A DNA stretch of 64,000 nucleotides from Heligmosomoides polygyrus polygyrus (lineage: Eukaryota > Nematoda > Chromadorea > Rhabditida > Heligmosomidae). How positions within the stretch are numbered: the first letter of the stretch is position 1; every line of letters begins with the position of its first letter. The position numbers and the translations under genes are program-made. The stretch covers positions 56,330,969-56,394,968 of the forward strand of contig OX377205.1 in assembly GCA_947396885.1 (NCBI GenBank). The letters run 5' to 3'. Shown piece by piece: positions 33,241 through 44,970 of this stretch. A model generated the notes under the pieces. That model made no database searches. It was given only the letters and a program-made list of their open reading frames with translations, and was not told where the DNA came from.

Positions 33241-34400
33241 GGACGGTGAAGAAGATTGCCTTCATCCTCGACCAGGCTCCTCGAGTCAACTGCGCTCTGA
33301 AAGCCTATAGGTCAGACAAGAATTCTAAGGTTCTCAAACATAACACATCAAGGCTTAACATTGCATTTCGCTTACACTGCAGAAATCTAATCATTTGAGC
33401 CAGGAAATGTCTGTAAGCTTATATTAAAGCTTGCAAGCGCCGTCAATTGAGTGCGCCATCCTATTTGCACTTGCAGGTTTGGACTGGTACCTCTGATAGA
33501 CTTTCGTGCTGCTTTTAGCAGATATGTTTTCTGTGGATGCAACCCTCAAATGTTCTACGGCTTGGAATCACCCAACGTGTTATTTCCTAGATCCGTTCAT
33601 AATTTGAATGAGCCAGTTCCTTGGTTGTTACAGTTGCCTCAAGTCTTAGGATTTTCAAGTTAGTGATTAGGACAACTTTGCAGAAGGGAGCTAGGAAAGC
33701 TGAAGAGCAGAGCAGCGCTCTTGGGATCTCCAGCCCTCCCAAGGTGAATGGGTGTTGACTTACTACATACCATTCTTTCAACTGAAGGAAAGCATCGTGT
33801 ACGTGGCAGGATTTTATAGTAAAGCTACTTGTCCTCCTAAAGCGGCCCTCTCCTGTAAACCACGTTTCTATCTATACATTCCAACTTCACGGCACATTCC
33901 ACATAATGAGTTATGCAGTTTTGAAAACATGTTGGACACCTTTGAAGTCAAACTGATCATCTTCCAAAGCAAAACGATCATGTTCCCCACAAAACAGGAC
34001 ACTCATTGGGAAGGTGCAAATTTTTATCTCAAGAGAATTCACTATCCCTTTTCTGGGCAATTTATTGCTCACCTTTCCCAAATTGCGTTTGAAACGTTAT
34101 AAAAATTTTATTTGTAAGAAAGAAAAATAATACATCGCAATTTATTTTAAAGCTCAGGAAAACAGCAAATTTTCAGAGTGCTTGAAAATAGATGCCCCCA
34201 TGCACTCGTCCAGCATCTCGATTTTCTCATCATCATGCATCATTAGATACAATAGATAGCTAAAGCGATCATTTCGACATTTTCTGTTCTCCGGGGAAAG
34301 TTTTGGAATTTCCGCCCGTCCTGATGGCGGTGTCTAAAGTCATTCTCAAAAGCTCACACACTACTCAGTAAGGACGACATGCATGAAGCACTTCTTCCAT
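33241..34400. other. Unassigned stretch
   Basis: A 116-codon plus-strand frame (33,752-34,102) lacks recognisable motifs and is AT-rich. No splice-supported gene is seen. Confidence 0.35.
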
Positions 34401-34410
34401 CCCTTCTTTT

Positions 34411-35486
34411 GTGTGTTGCTTGACGGAAATGCGAAATGTAGCTGTTGCTGTCGTCTTAGCGGGGCATGGCTGTGAATCGGCCCTGGTCAAAGGCGAAACC
34501 TTCCGCTCGATCGATCGATACGAGGCCAAAAAAATCTCGGAGTTCTGCAGTCGAGTGTTCGAGCAAGGCACTGGAGAACCCTCAGCTGGAGGAGCATTGC
34601 AGTAGAACGTACTGAAGACATTGCATAAGATCGTAAACTGAGAGGCCGTCTCGGTTCCACGACGGCAGAGGAGGTTCTTGGCTCGGACGGCGTCAGAGAT
34701 GTTGCGACTTGATCCGGCAATGGATCACACACGGCCAAACGACACTGCGCATTAGCTGATCGTTTGTTCGGCCGACGATGGACGTGCAGACGAATAACTA
34801 ACTGATCCATGCCATAAAAATTTCCTACGACCGCCGCTACTACATGGAATCTGCAGCGTCCGGGCTGTTCGGTTCGTCGTCCAACTGCGAGCTCGTGGTG
34901 CCTCTTGAGTATGATACAAGGCTTAGTGCTGCCACTGCCACGCGAACCTCGATGTGCCTCGGTGAACACTGAGCACACATCGGAGCGTTTGCCAGCTTTA
35001 CTAGGGCAATGGACAGCTCCACGGCAATCGAGGTTTGGCTGCCGCTGCCCTAAATATCTTGGATGCGTCGCTCGGACCAGAGCTTCTGCCGCAGCGTCCA
35101 GAGGGTGTTAATCGTACGGCCGCGGTTGATTCCATTACCACAAGCCTTCGCCAAACTACCACGCCGCCGCGCAATTGCCGGCCACATCAAGCGGATAAGC
35201 GAGCCGAGCACCCCATCACACGCCATTCAGCGCCGAGAGTCAGCTTGAAGGAGCGCTCCAGGGAGACGCGATAAACGCCGCGGGCAAACTGGCTCCACCT
35301 AGCTGGCAGGGTGGCTCGGCGCATCACGCGGAGTATCAATTCTGGAGCTGGCAGGTGCACAGGACAAGCAGGGAAGTCCAGGGCCAAACTGAACACGTGG
35401 GCGTCATCTCTCGTTTCGTTCATTCTTGCGAACGCACGTTGGAGTGTCCTAAGTGGATGAGCGACGTCAGTATCTGAAGGTCTCAA
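34411..35486 (+). other. Open GC-rich patch, possible unrecognised gene
   Basis: The plus strand holds four consecutive open blocks in different frames: 34,411-34,605 (RNVAVAVVLAGHGCESALVK; ends EPSAGGALQ), about 34,805-34,969 (SYDRRYYMESAASGLFG), about 35,005-35,274 (AAAALNILDASLGPELLP), and about 35,250-35,480 (AEYQFWSWQVHRTSREVQG). Their composition is balanced and soluble-protein-like. The minus strand is also open (34,487-34,978; 34,840-35,022; 35,187-35,486) but more Arg-rich. I could not fix introns linking the blocks or name a family. It could be a host gene, a captured fragment or a GC artefact. Confidence 0.3.
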
Positions 35487-35502
35487 CGAGCTGAAACAAC
35501 CT

Positions 35503-36960
35503 TCATGCAGGTTGAACTACAGACTCAACAAGATGGTTAGAAGAAATTTTTGTTCAAGCAAAATTTAGAAGAACTTTTTTTGAAAATTTTCTTCACTTTA
35601 GCTGCCCGAATGAGTGTAATCATTTTATAAAATTTTTACTTTTGAAGAAAAAATAACAAGGTAAATTTTGTTTTGAAGCGCAGCAAAGCATCAATCATAT
35701 AGTGTACTAAAAGAGGAGATTGCGCCATGCACTCGAAGAACTAGTCGCGATTTTTATTTGACTGATATTATAAATGCTGTTTACATGGAGCAACGAGGTA
35801 TGTGCGTTCTTAAAAATTGTACTTGTTGCATAGTCTACAGTTTTTTGTTCGAGGAAAATTCAGAATGATTTCTTTAAACCTTCAATTCACTTACCCAATA
35901 AGTGAACGCTGCTTTAAATTTTATAAAAATCTATTTTTTCATGGAAAAATATAGGGCTATAGGTTATTTCAAATAACAGAAGGCAGGAAATTTTTAGTGC
36001 CATGAGAAGAGATTACGCCATTCACTCGTCTGGATGTTGCGATTTTATTTGATTGATAGTGTAAATGCTCTCTACATGAAACAACATGGTGGGGATATGC
36101 GCGTTCTTCACAATTGCACTTGTTGCATTTTCCACAGGTATGTATAAATCAATACGTAAATGTAATCAACATAAACATTATGTAAATCTACGCAAGTAGT
36201 ATTTTCCTTTCCTATTTTATGCTTCAACTAGACAAAAAACTACACAATACGTTATTCAAATAAAGGTGGTTATGACATTAAAGAGAGTAGTGCAACAATG
36301 ACAGAAAATAACTTTCTAGCTTACATCTAAAAACCTTTATCTGTTGACCATATTCCGGCTTTCTATTTTTTAAGACAAGCTGTGAGGCATTACTTTCCAC
36401 GAAAAATTAGAATTTTATAAAATTTCAAATAAATTGTTCACTTATTGGGTAAGTGAATTAAAGGTTTGAAGAAATCATATTGAAATTTTTCTCAAACTAA
36501 AAAACGGTATACTATGCAACAAGTACAATTGTTGAGCATGCACATAGCTGGTTATTCCAGCAACAGCATTTACACTAAAAATCAAATAGAAATCGCTACA
36601 AGCTTTTCGAGTGCATGGCGCAATCTCCTCTTTCAGTACACTATATGATTGATGCTTTGCTGCGCTTCAAAACACAATTTAATAAATTATTTTCCTTCAA
36701 AAGTAAAAATTGTATAAAATGGTTACACTCATTCGGGCAGCTGAAGTGGAGAAATTTTCCAAAAAAAGTTATTCAAAATTTTCCTTGAACAAAAAATTTT
36801 GTAACCAGTTTGAGTCTGCAGTTCAACCTGTATAAACGTTTTTTCAATTTGGAAGAGTTTTCTTGAATTTCAAGAGTCTTAGACGAGCTTAGAAGAGGGT
36901 CCACTTCGACGTGAAAAGTTTCCAATTTGGTTTGAAAAGTGTCCAATTCGACCTGAAAAT
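35503..36960. mobile_element. Large fold-back element, about 450-bp arms
   Basis: The left arm (35,503-35,960) and right arm (36,395-36,840) are reverse complements with scattered changes. Shared landmarks are CTGCCCGAATGAGTGTAA, AAGCGCAGCAAAGCATCAAT, GATTGCGCCATGCACTCGA and TTACCCAATAAGTGAA. The outer right edge continues into a GGACACTTTTC-type minisatellite (36,885-36,960). The centre (about 435 bp) contains another diverged arm-like segment (36,005-36,140). No coding potential. Confidence 0.85.
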
Positions 36961-37269
36961 GTTGTGCACATTATATATTATACATACCTTAGTGTTTGTG
37001 TTGTTGTAAATTTGTCGTCGTTTTCTCGAATTGCGGGTTGTTTCATATTTATGATAAAAAAATCTTATCCAGTTATTTTGGTTCACCCAATTACAGGGTG
37101 TCTTTAAAAAAAGTATACACTACTTGAAAGGCTATAACTTTGCTCACAGTAAAGGTCGCGAAGAAGTTGAGAGCCTTGTGAAAGCTTAAGAAAATGGAAA
37201 TTTTCTGACATATGAGTGGTGTGGAATGGGCCATGCGCTCGTCTGATGTTTTGCATTTTACACTCGATT

Positions 37270-38097
37270 GATTGTGTTTCGCTTAATACTTGCCATAATT
37301 TCTTCACAAAGTGGCCCCGGATTGCAAAAATGCAGGTACTATTTGAACGGTTCCTAACATTGATGCTAGCGAAGCTTTTAAAGATGTTTGAGGCTAATAT
37401 AAAAGCGCAGGGTTATGAGATTTCTGTGGCGTGTAAATAATCAAGGTTTCTCCATGCCACTGTCTGTAACCTTGCATTTCAGACTTGATTGATTGTGCAT
37501 GGGCTGAAAGGTTGTCACACTCTTGTTACTACTTGGCCATATTAACCTGTGCTGTGCTTCTTTCAACGTTGAGAACCTGACAATGATGTGAATGACACGT
37601 GACGTGCGAGTTTATTGATTTCACTACATAAATGAGGAGGAGCCCCATTTTCCAAGACGGATTCTGTGGATTAATGAAACAAGCTATGTGGATAGGTTAA
37701 TCGGCATAATTGCAGCTACTGGTTGACGGAAAACGTTAAAAGAAGCACAATACAGGTTAATCTGTCCACGTAGTAACGAAATTGTTACAAGCATTCAGCC
37801 CATGCACAATCAATCGAGTCTGAAATGAAAGGTTTTAGGCAGGGCATGGTGCGATCTTAACTATTTACACTCCGCAGGAATCTCGTTACACTGTGTTTCT
37901 ATATAAGTCTCACATATCCTCAAAAGCTTCACTATCACCAATGTTAAAACTTTTCAAATAGTACCTGCCTTTTTTTAAGATACCCTACATTTTTTGCAAA
38001 CCATAGTGCGTTTTTATGTTATAGTCCTTAAAAAAGCTCAAATCAATCGAAACGGCCACTTTGTGAAGAAATTATAGCAAGTATTCAAGCGAAACAG
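37270..38097. mobile_element. Second fold-back element, related
   Basis: The left arm (about 37,270-37,575: TTTCGCTTAATACTTGCCAT, TTCTTCACAAAGTGGCC) is matched in reverse by the right arm (about 37,735-38,097). It contains the GCGCTCGTCTGATG and GATTGATTGTG words found in the neighbouring fold-back, so the two are probably distant relatives. The right arm ends where an AT microsatellite begins. Confidence 0.75.
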
Positions 38098-38766
38098 TAT
38101 ATATATATGTATTTATATTTATATATATTTATATATACTTCCGATACTTGCGACCCGTTCCTCAGCAACGGTTTGTCTTGCCCGGATCCCAACTTGTTCG
38201 CCACCTTGTTCGATCTTGAGCCAAAGTTGACCAGTGGACGACACCTTAATCGAGTTGATGTTAGAGGTACGGATGTTGTTCCGCTTTATCGCTTCGAGCG
38301 AGCGATTCTTGCCATCGTAGAGGAGGGCGACCGAGTGGTCGTTTCTTGCTGAGTGGTTCCCAATGCATAGTGGCGGTACTCCAACGTCCGTCCTTTCGTC
38401 TCATCAAATGTCCAGCAAAATGGTGTTTCGCTTCATTGATATAAAGAATGACATCCCGGACTCTAGGCATTGCTCGGATTTGAGATGCCGATCATCTTCC
38501 TTTCCAAAGCCGTTTTCACTCTTCGAAATTGATCTTCCGCGGTTTTTGTTATGGCCCACGTTCACAAGCGTAACATAGCGCAGGAAGAACTATGGAGTTG
38601 AAGATATTAGCTCTCAGTTTACAGTTATTTCAGCTCTCGACCACGTCTCTCACAGAATTGTACGCCGCCCATGTCGCTTTTTTCTTTCGTGATATTTTTC
38701 CGGTCTGAGGTCGTTCTTCATGTTCAACAGTCGCTAGAGGTAGACGTAATCTTCGACTTCCTGTAA

Positions 38767-39706
38767 GGCGCCTTTTATACTCCCGCCGCGGCGCGGCGCG
38801 TCAATTTGAGGAGCGGCGCGGCCAGTCGCGCCGCGCCCCGAATTTGACGCGCGGCTGCGCGATTGCAGTTAGAAAGGGAAGCGTCAGCGACGCGCGGCCA
38901 CGAGCTTCTGCGCACTACGGCCCGTGCTCCGGAAGCGGTCCATGAGTCGTTGAGAGAGTAAAAGAGAAAGGATTCGTCTGGTTGATCAGAGCATTGCATC
39001 TTGTCAATGTTTGTCGTGGGATTTCTTCGGACGAATCCCCTCTTAAGCTTGTAGTCGAAGTCGTCCGCTCAACCTACCGTTGAAACTGGTGAGTGTGGTA
39101 TTGAGTCGAATCCCCTGCAATACAAACGGCACTAAACCCCTCCTTATTTTTCGATACGTGCGGGTCCAAATGTAAAACTGCTGGAAGGTACTCATCGTCA
39201 ATAATCACTCAAAATTCTTTCTCGTTTGACAATTCTAGGGTCACTGTGCACTAAACATATCTTTAGCGTGGTATATGAAGCTTCGTGAATGTCTAAAGAT
39301 CTCCATTTTCTTCCTAGGTTACATAAGGTACGGGCTAAGGTCATGGTCACCAGTTTCGCCCAAACTCCCTAATCACCCAAACCTGGTAAAAGTAACTTCA
39401 AAAAACATTGTCAGATTTCTGATCAGCACCCTAGATACCCCCTCCTCCTTCCCAATAGAAGAAGTTTGGTCGAAAAGGTGAAATCTCCCACCCCACACCG
39501 AGTCTGCCGCGGCTGATCGCACCGCGCCGCGCCCTTCCCCTCGGCGGCGCGATTCGCAGAATACCGTAACCCAAAATTCCGTCAAGTGTGGTGTTTTGCG
39601 GCGGCGGAGTATAGAAGCGATGCGGCGCCGTCTCGCGGCGCGAAAAATCGATAGCCATGCCCGCCATCACGCCGCACCGCGAGGCGGCGCAAGTATAAAA
39701 GGCGCC
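38767..39706. mobile_element. 940-bp MITE (TTATACT family) inside the RTE RT
   Basis: The terminal inverted repeats GGCGCCTTTTATACT and AGTATAAAAGGCGCC are perfect. TAA is duplicated at 38,764-38,766 and 39,707-39,709. Both ends are GC-rich and palindromic while the middle (about 38,940-39,470) is AT-rich and non-coding. The RTE reading frame resumes exactly across the insertion once one TAA is removed. The 3-bp TWA duplication suits PIF/Harbinger. Confidence 0.93.
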
Positions 39707-39713
39707 TAAAGGA

Positions 39714-40996
39714 ACTTCTTCAAACAGTACTGGGTCACCGCCCACGAATTCGTTCCGCATAAATTTCGTCTTCGACATGTTGATCGTTAGTCCAGCCTCA
39801 GCTCCTTCGATGTTAAGTTTGTGCAACATTCTTGACGCCTGCTGCGTGGACTTTGTGATGAGGACAATATCATCGGCAAATCTCAGGTGGTTCAGCTGCC
39901 TCCCACCAACTTCGATGCCATAGTCGCTCCAATTACAGCGACGGATGGTTGCTTCCAAACACGCTGAGAAGAGGTTGGGAGAGACGGGATCACTTTGACT
40001 ACGCCTCTTTCCACAGCCACCTCTAAGTCGAGATGAAATGGCGAAATACAGTGACGCATCCGGTGTGGTATTTGCTCAGAATGTTTGTGTATCGTGGTTC
40101 GATCCTCTGCTCGTTAAGTGCTTCCCAAACTTTCTGCGGTTCCACTGAATCGTACGCTTTGTGGTAAACAATAAACGTCAACACCAGAGGTTCGTGGTAT
40201 TCTCGAGAAGCTTCAATTAGTCGACAGCAGATGAGTATGTGATCCAAGGTGCTAAACTTCCTACGGAAGCCTGCCTGCTCCACCGGTTGCGCTTCTTCCA
40301 GAGATCTCCTGATGCGCGATAGGAGACTCCTGGTAAAGACCTTGTATAGCACCGGTAGGAGAGTTATTGGACGATAGTTAGAAAGGTCCTCCCTGCTTTT
40401 TTAAACAGCAGAATCGTTTTGGATCTCTTCCATGCAGACGGTATTTCACATTGAGTCACGTAGCGGAAAAAGCGCTGCGCTAAGGGTTGAACATCTTATG
40501 ACCACAAGCCTGCAGAATTTCCACAGTGATTCCATCGGCGCCTGGGGATTTACCTTTAGACATCGTCTCAATTGCATGACGCACTTCAGATGGCAAGAAC
40601 GTCGGAACATTGTCGCCAAGAGGTAGACGAGCAGCGGTGGAGTGGCGTCTTGTCTTGAAAAGGTTCGTGTAGAAGTTCGCCATTATAGATTCCATTTCTG
40701 GCCTGGATGAAGATCGCGTTCCGTCAGGAGCCTTTAAGCAGGGAATCACATGACGATATTCTGCAAGATCACGTTTTGTTTTCTTCAGACTCCGTTTGTT
40801 GGCTGCTGTGTTCAATAGTCGCTGACGTGAGAAACTCTTGTGATCCTCCTTTAAGCTTTTGTCTGCACAACCTGCACAATATAGTGTACTCAACGTGATT
40901 TCGCTGACGGTCCATCAGTCTTCGCTGTGTAAGGAGACGTCGCGTGATATCGGAGATTCGGCGAGAGCTGTGATTTGGATCCGCACCGGTGGGCAA
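39714..40996 (-). pseudogene. RTE reverse transcriptase, broken
   Basis: Blocks from 5' to 3' are: 40,480-40,893 (EVRHAIETMSKGKSPGADGI, a typical fingers motif), 40,023-40,352 (QAGFRRKFSTLDHI and VYHKAYDSVE, where FVDYKKAFDSVE-like is expected, so the first palm Asp is altered to His), and 39,714-39,958 (LRFADDIVLIT, catalytic FADD box). Several frame changes separate them. The last block is cut by the MITE immediately after FEEVPL and resumes at 38,766 with QEVEDYVYL. Confidence 0.85.
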
Positions 40997-41159
40997 TCGT
41001 CGTTACTGCGTTTATCAGCCGAGTATAGTTCGCCTCTGTGTTCAAAACCGTTGCCTTGGAATCCTCGATCGTATCCGTGAAGAGCGTATATGAGGCCGAC
41101 CCGCGTGAAGTCGACCTCGCAATAGACGGTGGTCGCTCCCAGTATTAAGGATGGGACAA

Positions 41160-41213
41160 CTCCGACATCTGTATATATAGTATATAAATAAATAAATAAA
41201 TATATATATATAT
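41160..41213. repeat. AT/AAAT microsatellite
   Basis: (TA)n and (AAAT)n tracts between the truncated minus-strand RTE element and the plus-strand RTE element. Confidence 0.9.
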
Positions 41214-41534
41214 ATGAGGGAGGTGGCGATGTCCGTTCCTCCACGTGGTGCCACTGGAAACTGCCCGCTCTGCGAGCTAAGCCAAACACGGATATTCGAT
41301 TGCTGGCGACAGGCCCTTGTGACAGGCCGGCTTACGAGCACCCATGTCACATCACATGGTGCATGTCAGTTCACGTATATCGAGATAGTGCTACGGCGTC
41401 TGCGGGAGCCGTCGCGCACTCGCAGAGCCCGGCGAGTGTGAGAAGTATGCGAGGGTCCTTGATGCGAGGACAGCATCGGGGGGGGGGGGGCAACTGAACT
41501 AGTCCGAAAGTCCCGTAACGTAAGCAGGACCCGC

Positions 41535-42656
41535 GTGACAACGCTGAATGTGGGTACGTTGACGGGCCGCTCGTGCGAGTTGGTTGAAGCACTGGAGCGT
41601 AAAAGAGTTGATTTCTTTGCGGTGAAGGAGACGAGGTGGTCCTGCAACAAGTCAAGGGACATAGGACGTGGCTTCAAGGCCGTTCTATGTGGAAGTCACA
41701 GGACCGCCAGTGGTGTCGGAATAATCGTCTCCAAACGATTTCGTGACTCGATTGTAGGCGTCGAACGCTATGATGATCGGTTGATGAAGATCGTTGTCGC
41801 CGCGAAGGAGCGACTCTATCACTTCTTCTCTGCGTATGCGCCGCAGAGTGGCTGCTCCGATCAAGCAAAAGAAGAGTTTTGGAGCCTGCTTGATGAGAAG
41901 ACAGCGGAGGTACTGCTGAAAGATGTCATCATAGTCGCTGATGACCATAATGGGCACGTAGGTGCTGCGAAGGACGGGTACAGCTGTCGTGGTGGTTTTG
42001 GATACGAGTCTCGTAATGCCGATGGTGAGCGCATTCTTGAGTATGCGGAATCGCATAATCTCACCATTGTGAACACCGTCTTCCGAAAACGCGACTCGCA
42101 CCTTATCTCATACTATAGTGGGAGCTCCAAGTCTCAAATAGATTTCGTCCTTGTGAAGGATCGTGACCGAAGTCTTGTCACAGACGCGAAGATCGTGCCG
42201 TATGAGACAGTCGACCCACAGCACCGACCGCTGATCTGCACTTTGAAGATCGCCCCTCTGAGACTGAAGCAGGTCGAGCGATGCGGTGCAGCAAGAATCA
42301 AGTGGTGGCGAATGAGAGAGAAGGAAGCAGCTGTGATTTCTCGCGTGCGGTTACCGACAGTCACAACTGTCGACGAAACTTGGAAGAAGGCTGCTGACGC
42401 GATGCGTGAAGCTGCAAGGTTGGAACTTGGAATCACGGTGCCTGGACGACACAAGGTCGAAAATCAGACGTGGCGGTGGACAGATGACGTGAAAGCAAAA
42501 GTTCGAGAGAAGAAGTCGCTCTACCACGTGTTTCTCAGCAACAAGACAGCCGATAACTGGCGGAAGTACCAAGAAGCGAGGAAAGAAGGCCGTGGCTGTT
42601 GTAAAAGCCACTCATTATGGAGATGTCAAAGAGAAGCTCGAGTCGCGCGATGGTGA
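41535..42656 (+). pseudogene. RTE endonuclease domain
   Basis: A 373-codon frame starts MTTLNVGTLTGRSCELVEAL. It has AVKETRW (catalytic Glu, usually LQETRW), VVAAKERLYHFFSAYAPQSG, ADDHNGHVG (GDFNGHVG-like, first Gly lost), IDFVLVKDRD and QHRPLICTLKI (usually SDHRPL). It ends after a frameshift near 42,590, where the linker moves into the RT frame. It is the N-terminal half of a single RTE polyprotein. Confidence 0.92.
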
Positions 42657-44314
42657 GCGGTATCTGCACCGACTTACCAAGAGTCGCCATCGGCAGACCG
42701 AGGACACTGAGAAGTTTTTCGACATCAGTGATGAGGACGGCCATCTTCTCATGGACCGCAAGAAGGCATTAAAGCGATGGCGCGATTACTTTGAGGAAAT
42801 CTCTACGGTAGAATTTCCTCATACAGCCATCCCTTCAACGGCTCCAACTCACGGCCCCGTTCAGAAGATCGCCGTGGAGGAGATTGAAGCGGCTTTGAAG
42901 AAGATGAGGCCAGGCAAGGCAACTGAGCCCGACGATGTGGCAGCTGATTTATGGAAATCCATGTACTGGAACCCTGCTGAGTGGTTGGCGAAGTTCCTTA
43001 ATCAGATTGTGACGGAAAAGAAAGTGCCTGAGTGCTGGCGCCAAAGTACGACGATTCCGATTTGGAAGAAGAGGGGCATTCCTGCAGACTGCTGCAATTA
43101 CTGTCCGATTCGCTTGCTTTCGCACAGCATGAAAATCTTTGAGCGTGCTGTCAATGGACGAATGATTCGGGACATCGTCCAGCTTTCCAGCAATCAGTGC
43201 GGCTTCGTGGCTGGCTGTGGCACCGTTGATGTCATACATGCCGCCCGCCTCCTGATGGAGAAGCATCGCGAAAAACAGAGGCCAGTGCATGTCGCCTTTC
43301 TCGACTTGGTGAAGGCCTTTGAATGGATGCCGCGTGAAGTGATATGGTAAGCCCTGCGACATCGCGGAGTTGCTGAAGAGCTCATAGAGTGGGTGCGAAT
43401 TCTCTACTATTGTCCAAAGTGTTCATGCTGCAGCTGGAACCTCGATGGAGTTTCCCATCTCTGTCGGGGTACACCAGGGTTCTGCTCTTTCCCTACTCTT
43501 CTTTGTTGTCGTCATGGATGTAATCACACGAGATCTTCGGAAGCCCGTTGCTGACGTTGCTTTATGCCGATGACGTGATGCTCACTAGCGAAGATAAAGG
43601 TGAACTCGAGCGAGAGGTGCAAGCTTGGTGTGGTTGCTAGGAGCGGTTTGGACTCAAACTAAACGTGAAGAAGACCGAATATTTAACGACGGACGTTACT
43701 AAGTCCGGCTCCATCAACGTTAACGGCTTCGAGCTTCCACGCACTGCGGTCTTTAAGAATCTGGGATCAGCAGTCGCGTCTGACGGCAAACTGATGGTCG
43801 AAGTGAATTCACGCGTGAGTGCAGCTTGGTCCAAGTGGCGCTCGTTGATTGGCGTGCTCTGCGATAAGAAGATAGTGAAGCGCTTTAAGTCGAAGTTCTA
43901 CAGAGCAGTCATCCGGCCAGTAGCGATGTACGGCGCTTAGTGTTGGCCTGCGTCTAAGGAAGTTGAAACGCGCCTCAGCGTCATGGAGACGAAGATGCTG
44001 CGCTGGACTGCATCCGAAACGATGTCATTCGGCAGAAGTTCGGTGTCGCGCCGATAGCTGACAAGATGCACGAAGCTCGCTTGCGATGGTACGGCCACAT
44101 TCTACGTGGAACGGAAGACAACGTCCGCAAGATAGGCCTTAACTTCGAGGTAATAGGAAAGCGGCCTAGAGGGCGCCCGAAGCAGCGCCGGGCTCATACG
44201 TTACATATGGACTTGAAAGTAGCTGGTGTCCACCCTGATCTAGCGCTGGATCGAGAAAGCTGGCGTCATGACACCAGAATAGCGGACGCCGCCACGAAGC
44301 GGGGCGAGCGCTGA
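42592..44314 (+). pseudogene. RTE reverse transcriptase, several lesions
   Basis: 42,592-43,350 carries KMRPGKATEPDDVAADLWKS, CPIRLLSHSMKIFERAV, NQCGFVAGCGTVDVIHAARL and VAFLDLVKAFEWMPREVIW, followed by a TAA. A frameshift near 43,420 disrupts the SVGVHQGSALSPLLF block. The catalytic LYADDVML box is at 43,560-43,583. 43,665-43,940 and 44,066-44,314 hold the C-terminal region (RLRWYGHILRGTEDNVRKIG, RPRGRPKQR). About five lesions; dead. Confidence 0.92.
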
Positions 44315-44344
44315 AGAAGAAGAAGAAGATACATACATGAGGGA

Positions 44345-44420
44345 CTATCAATACACATATATACCAGTTTCACGTTGAACTGGACACTTTTCAAGCCAAA
44401 ATGGACACTCTTCCAAGTTA
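44345..44420. repeat. TGGACACTTTTCA minisatellite fragment
   Basis: Two units of an A/C-rich motif (GAACTGGACACTTTTCAAGCC, AATGGACACTCTTCC). The same motif borders the fold-back at 36,885-36,960 and its relative at 52,080-52,140, and occurs at about 27,905-28,010 inside the hAT element. Confidence 0.6.
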
Positions 44421-44511
44421 GCCTAAGAGTTTCGAAATCAAAAGGTTTCAGTGGTAAACATGAAGGAACGGTCATCGCCAGGAAATTATCATAAACCATT
44501 ATCCACAATAT

Positions 44512-44970
44512 TTAACCCATTGACGACCGCGCGGCAAATCGCGTGTCTGCCGCGTGGGACCGCGCGGAAGCCCCAATCTCATGAAATCACTACTTCACGA
44601 TATTCCAAATGAAACTCCCTCTTAATGAGCCACCCAAATATTGGAGAAGGTCAGAACAGGTTCGAAAGCAGAACGTAGAGGATGTTTTTGCTGCTATAGG
44701 AAGGTCTGCAAAGAAAAGGGTGCAAGTTCGCTACGAATCATACGAGGAGATGACCACACCACGTAGCAAGAGTTTGTAATACTTTTGTCCAGGTTGTTTT
44801 TAAAATTTTTACAAGAAATGTGACTACTTGTTTTGTACACGACTATTTTTCAGGATGTGAGTAGCTGTTTGTGAATTGTATCGATTTTTGTAAAGCTTGA
44901 ATAGTGTGTAGTGTTGATTTTTTTATCAAAGCTTTCGTTAGAAGTAAATGACTCTCGGACCACTGTGCAG
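44512..44970 (+). mobile_element. Possible piggyBac-like end with a short ORF
   Basis: TTAACCCATTGACGACCGCG at 44,512 resembles a piggyBac terminus (TTAA target followed by CCC.TTGAC). An open frame at about 44,582-44,779 contains LPLNEPPKYWRRSEQVRK and KRVQVRYESYEEMTTP and then stops. I cannot match it to a transposase domain. No second terminus is seen; the right side is bounded by an RTE 3' fragment. Low certainty. Confidence 0.3.

Larger units (their letters stand above)
38099..41185 (-). mobile_element. RTE-type LINE, 5'-truncated, interrupted by a MITE
   Basis: Read on the minus strand it runs from an endonuclease C-terminus (about 41,180) through the reverse transcriptase to a 3' zinc-like RRHFAGHL block (AKHHFAGHLMRRKDGRWS, 38,261-38,470) and an AT-rich tail at 38,099-38,140. 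The 940-bp MITE 38,767-39,706 splits the RT. The 5' end is lost. Confidence 0.85.
41222..44336 (+). mobile_element. Full-length RTE-type LINE, copy 1
   Basis: Starts GGTGGCGATGTCCGTTCCTC, ends with a (GAA)n tail, and is flanked by ATGAGGGA at 41,214-41,221 and 44,337-44,344. Copy 2 (60,471-63,593, minus) has exactly the same first bases and the same (GAA)n tail, confirming the ends. The length of 3.1 kb suits the RTE clade. A run of 11 G at 41,479-41,489 lies before the coding region. Confidence 0.93.

Noticed and set aside
34487..34978. 163-codon minus-strand frame as a gene
   Set aside because: Arg/Pro/Ser-rich shadow in a GC-rich patch. The opposite strand is at least as protein-like; no family recognised.
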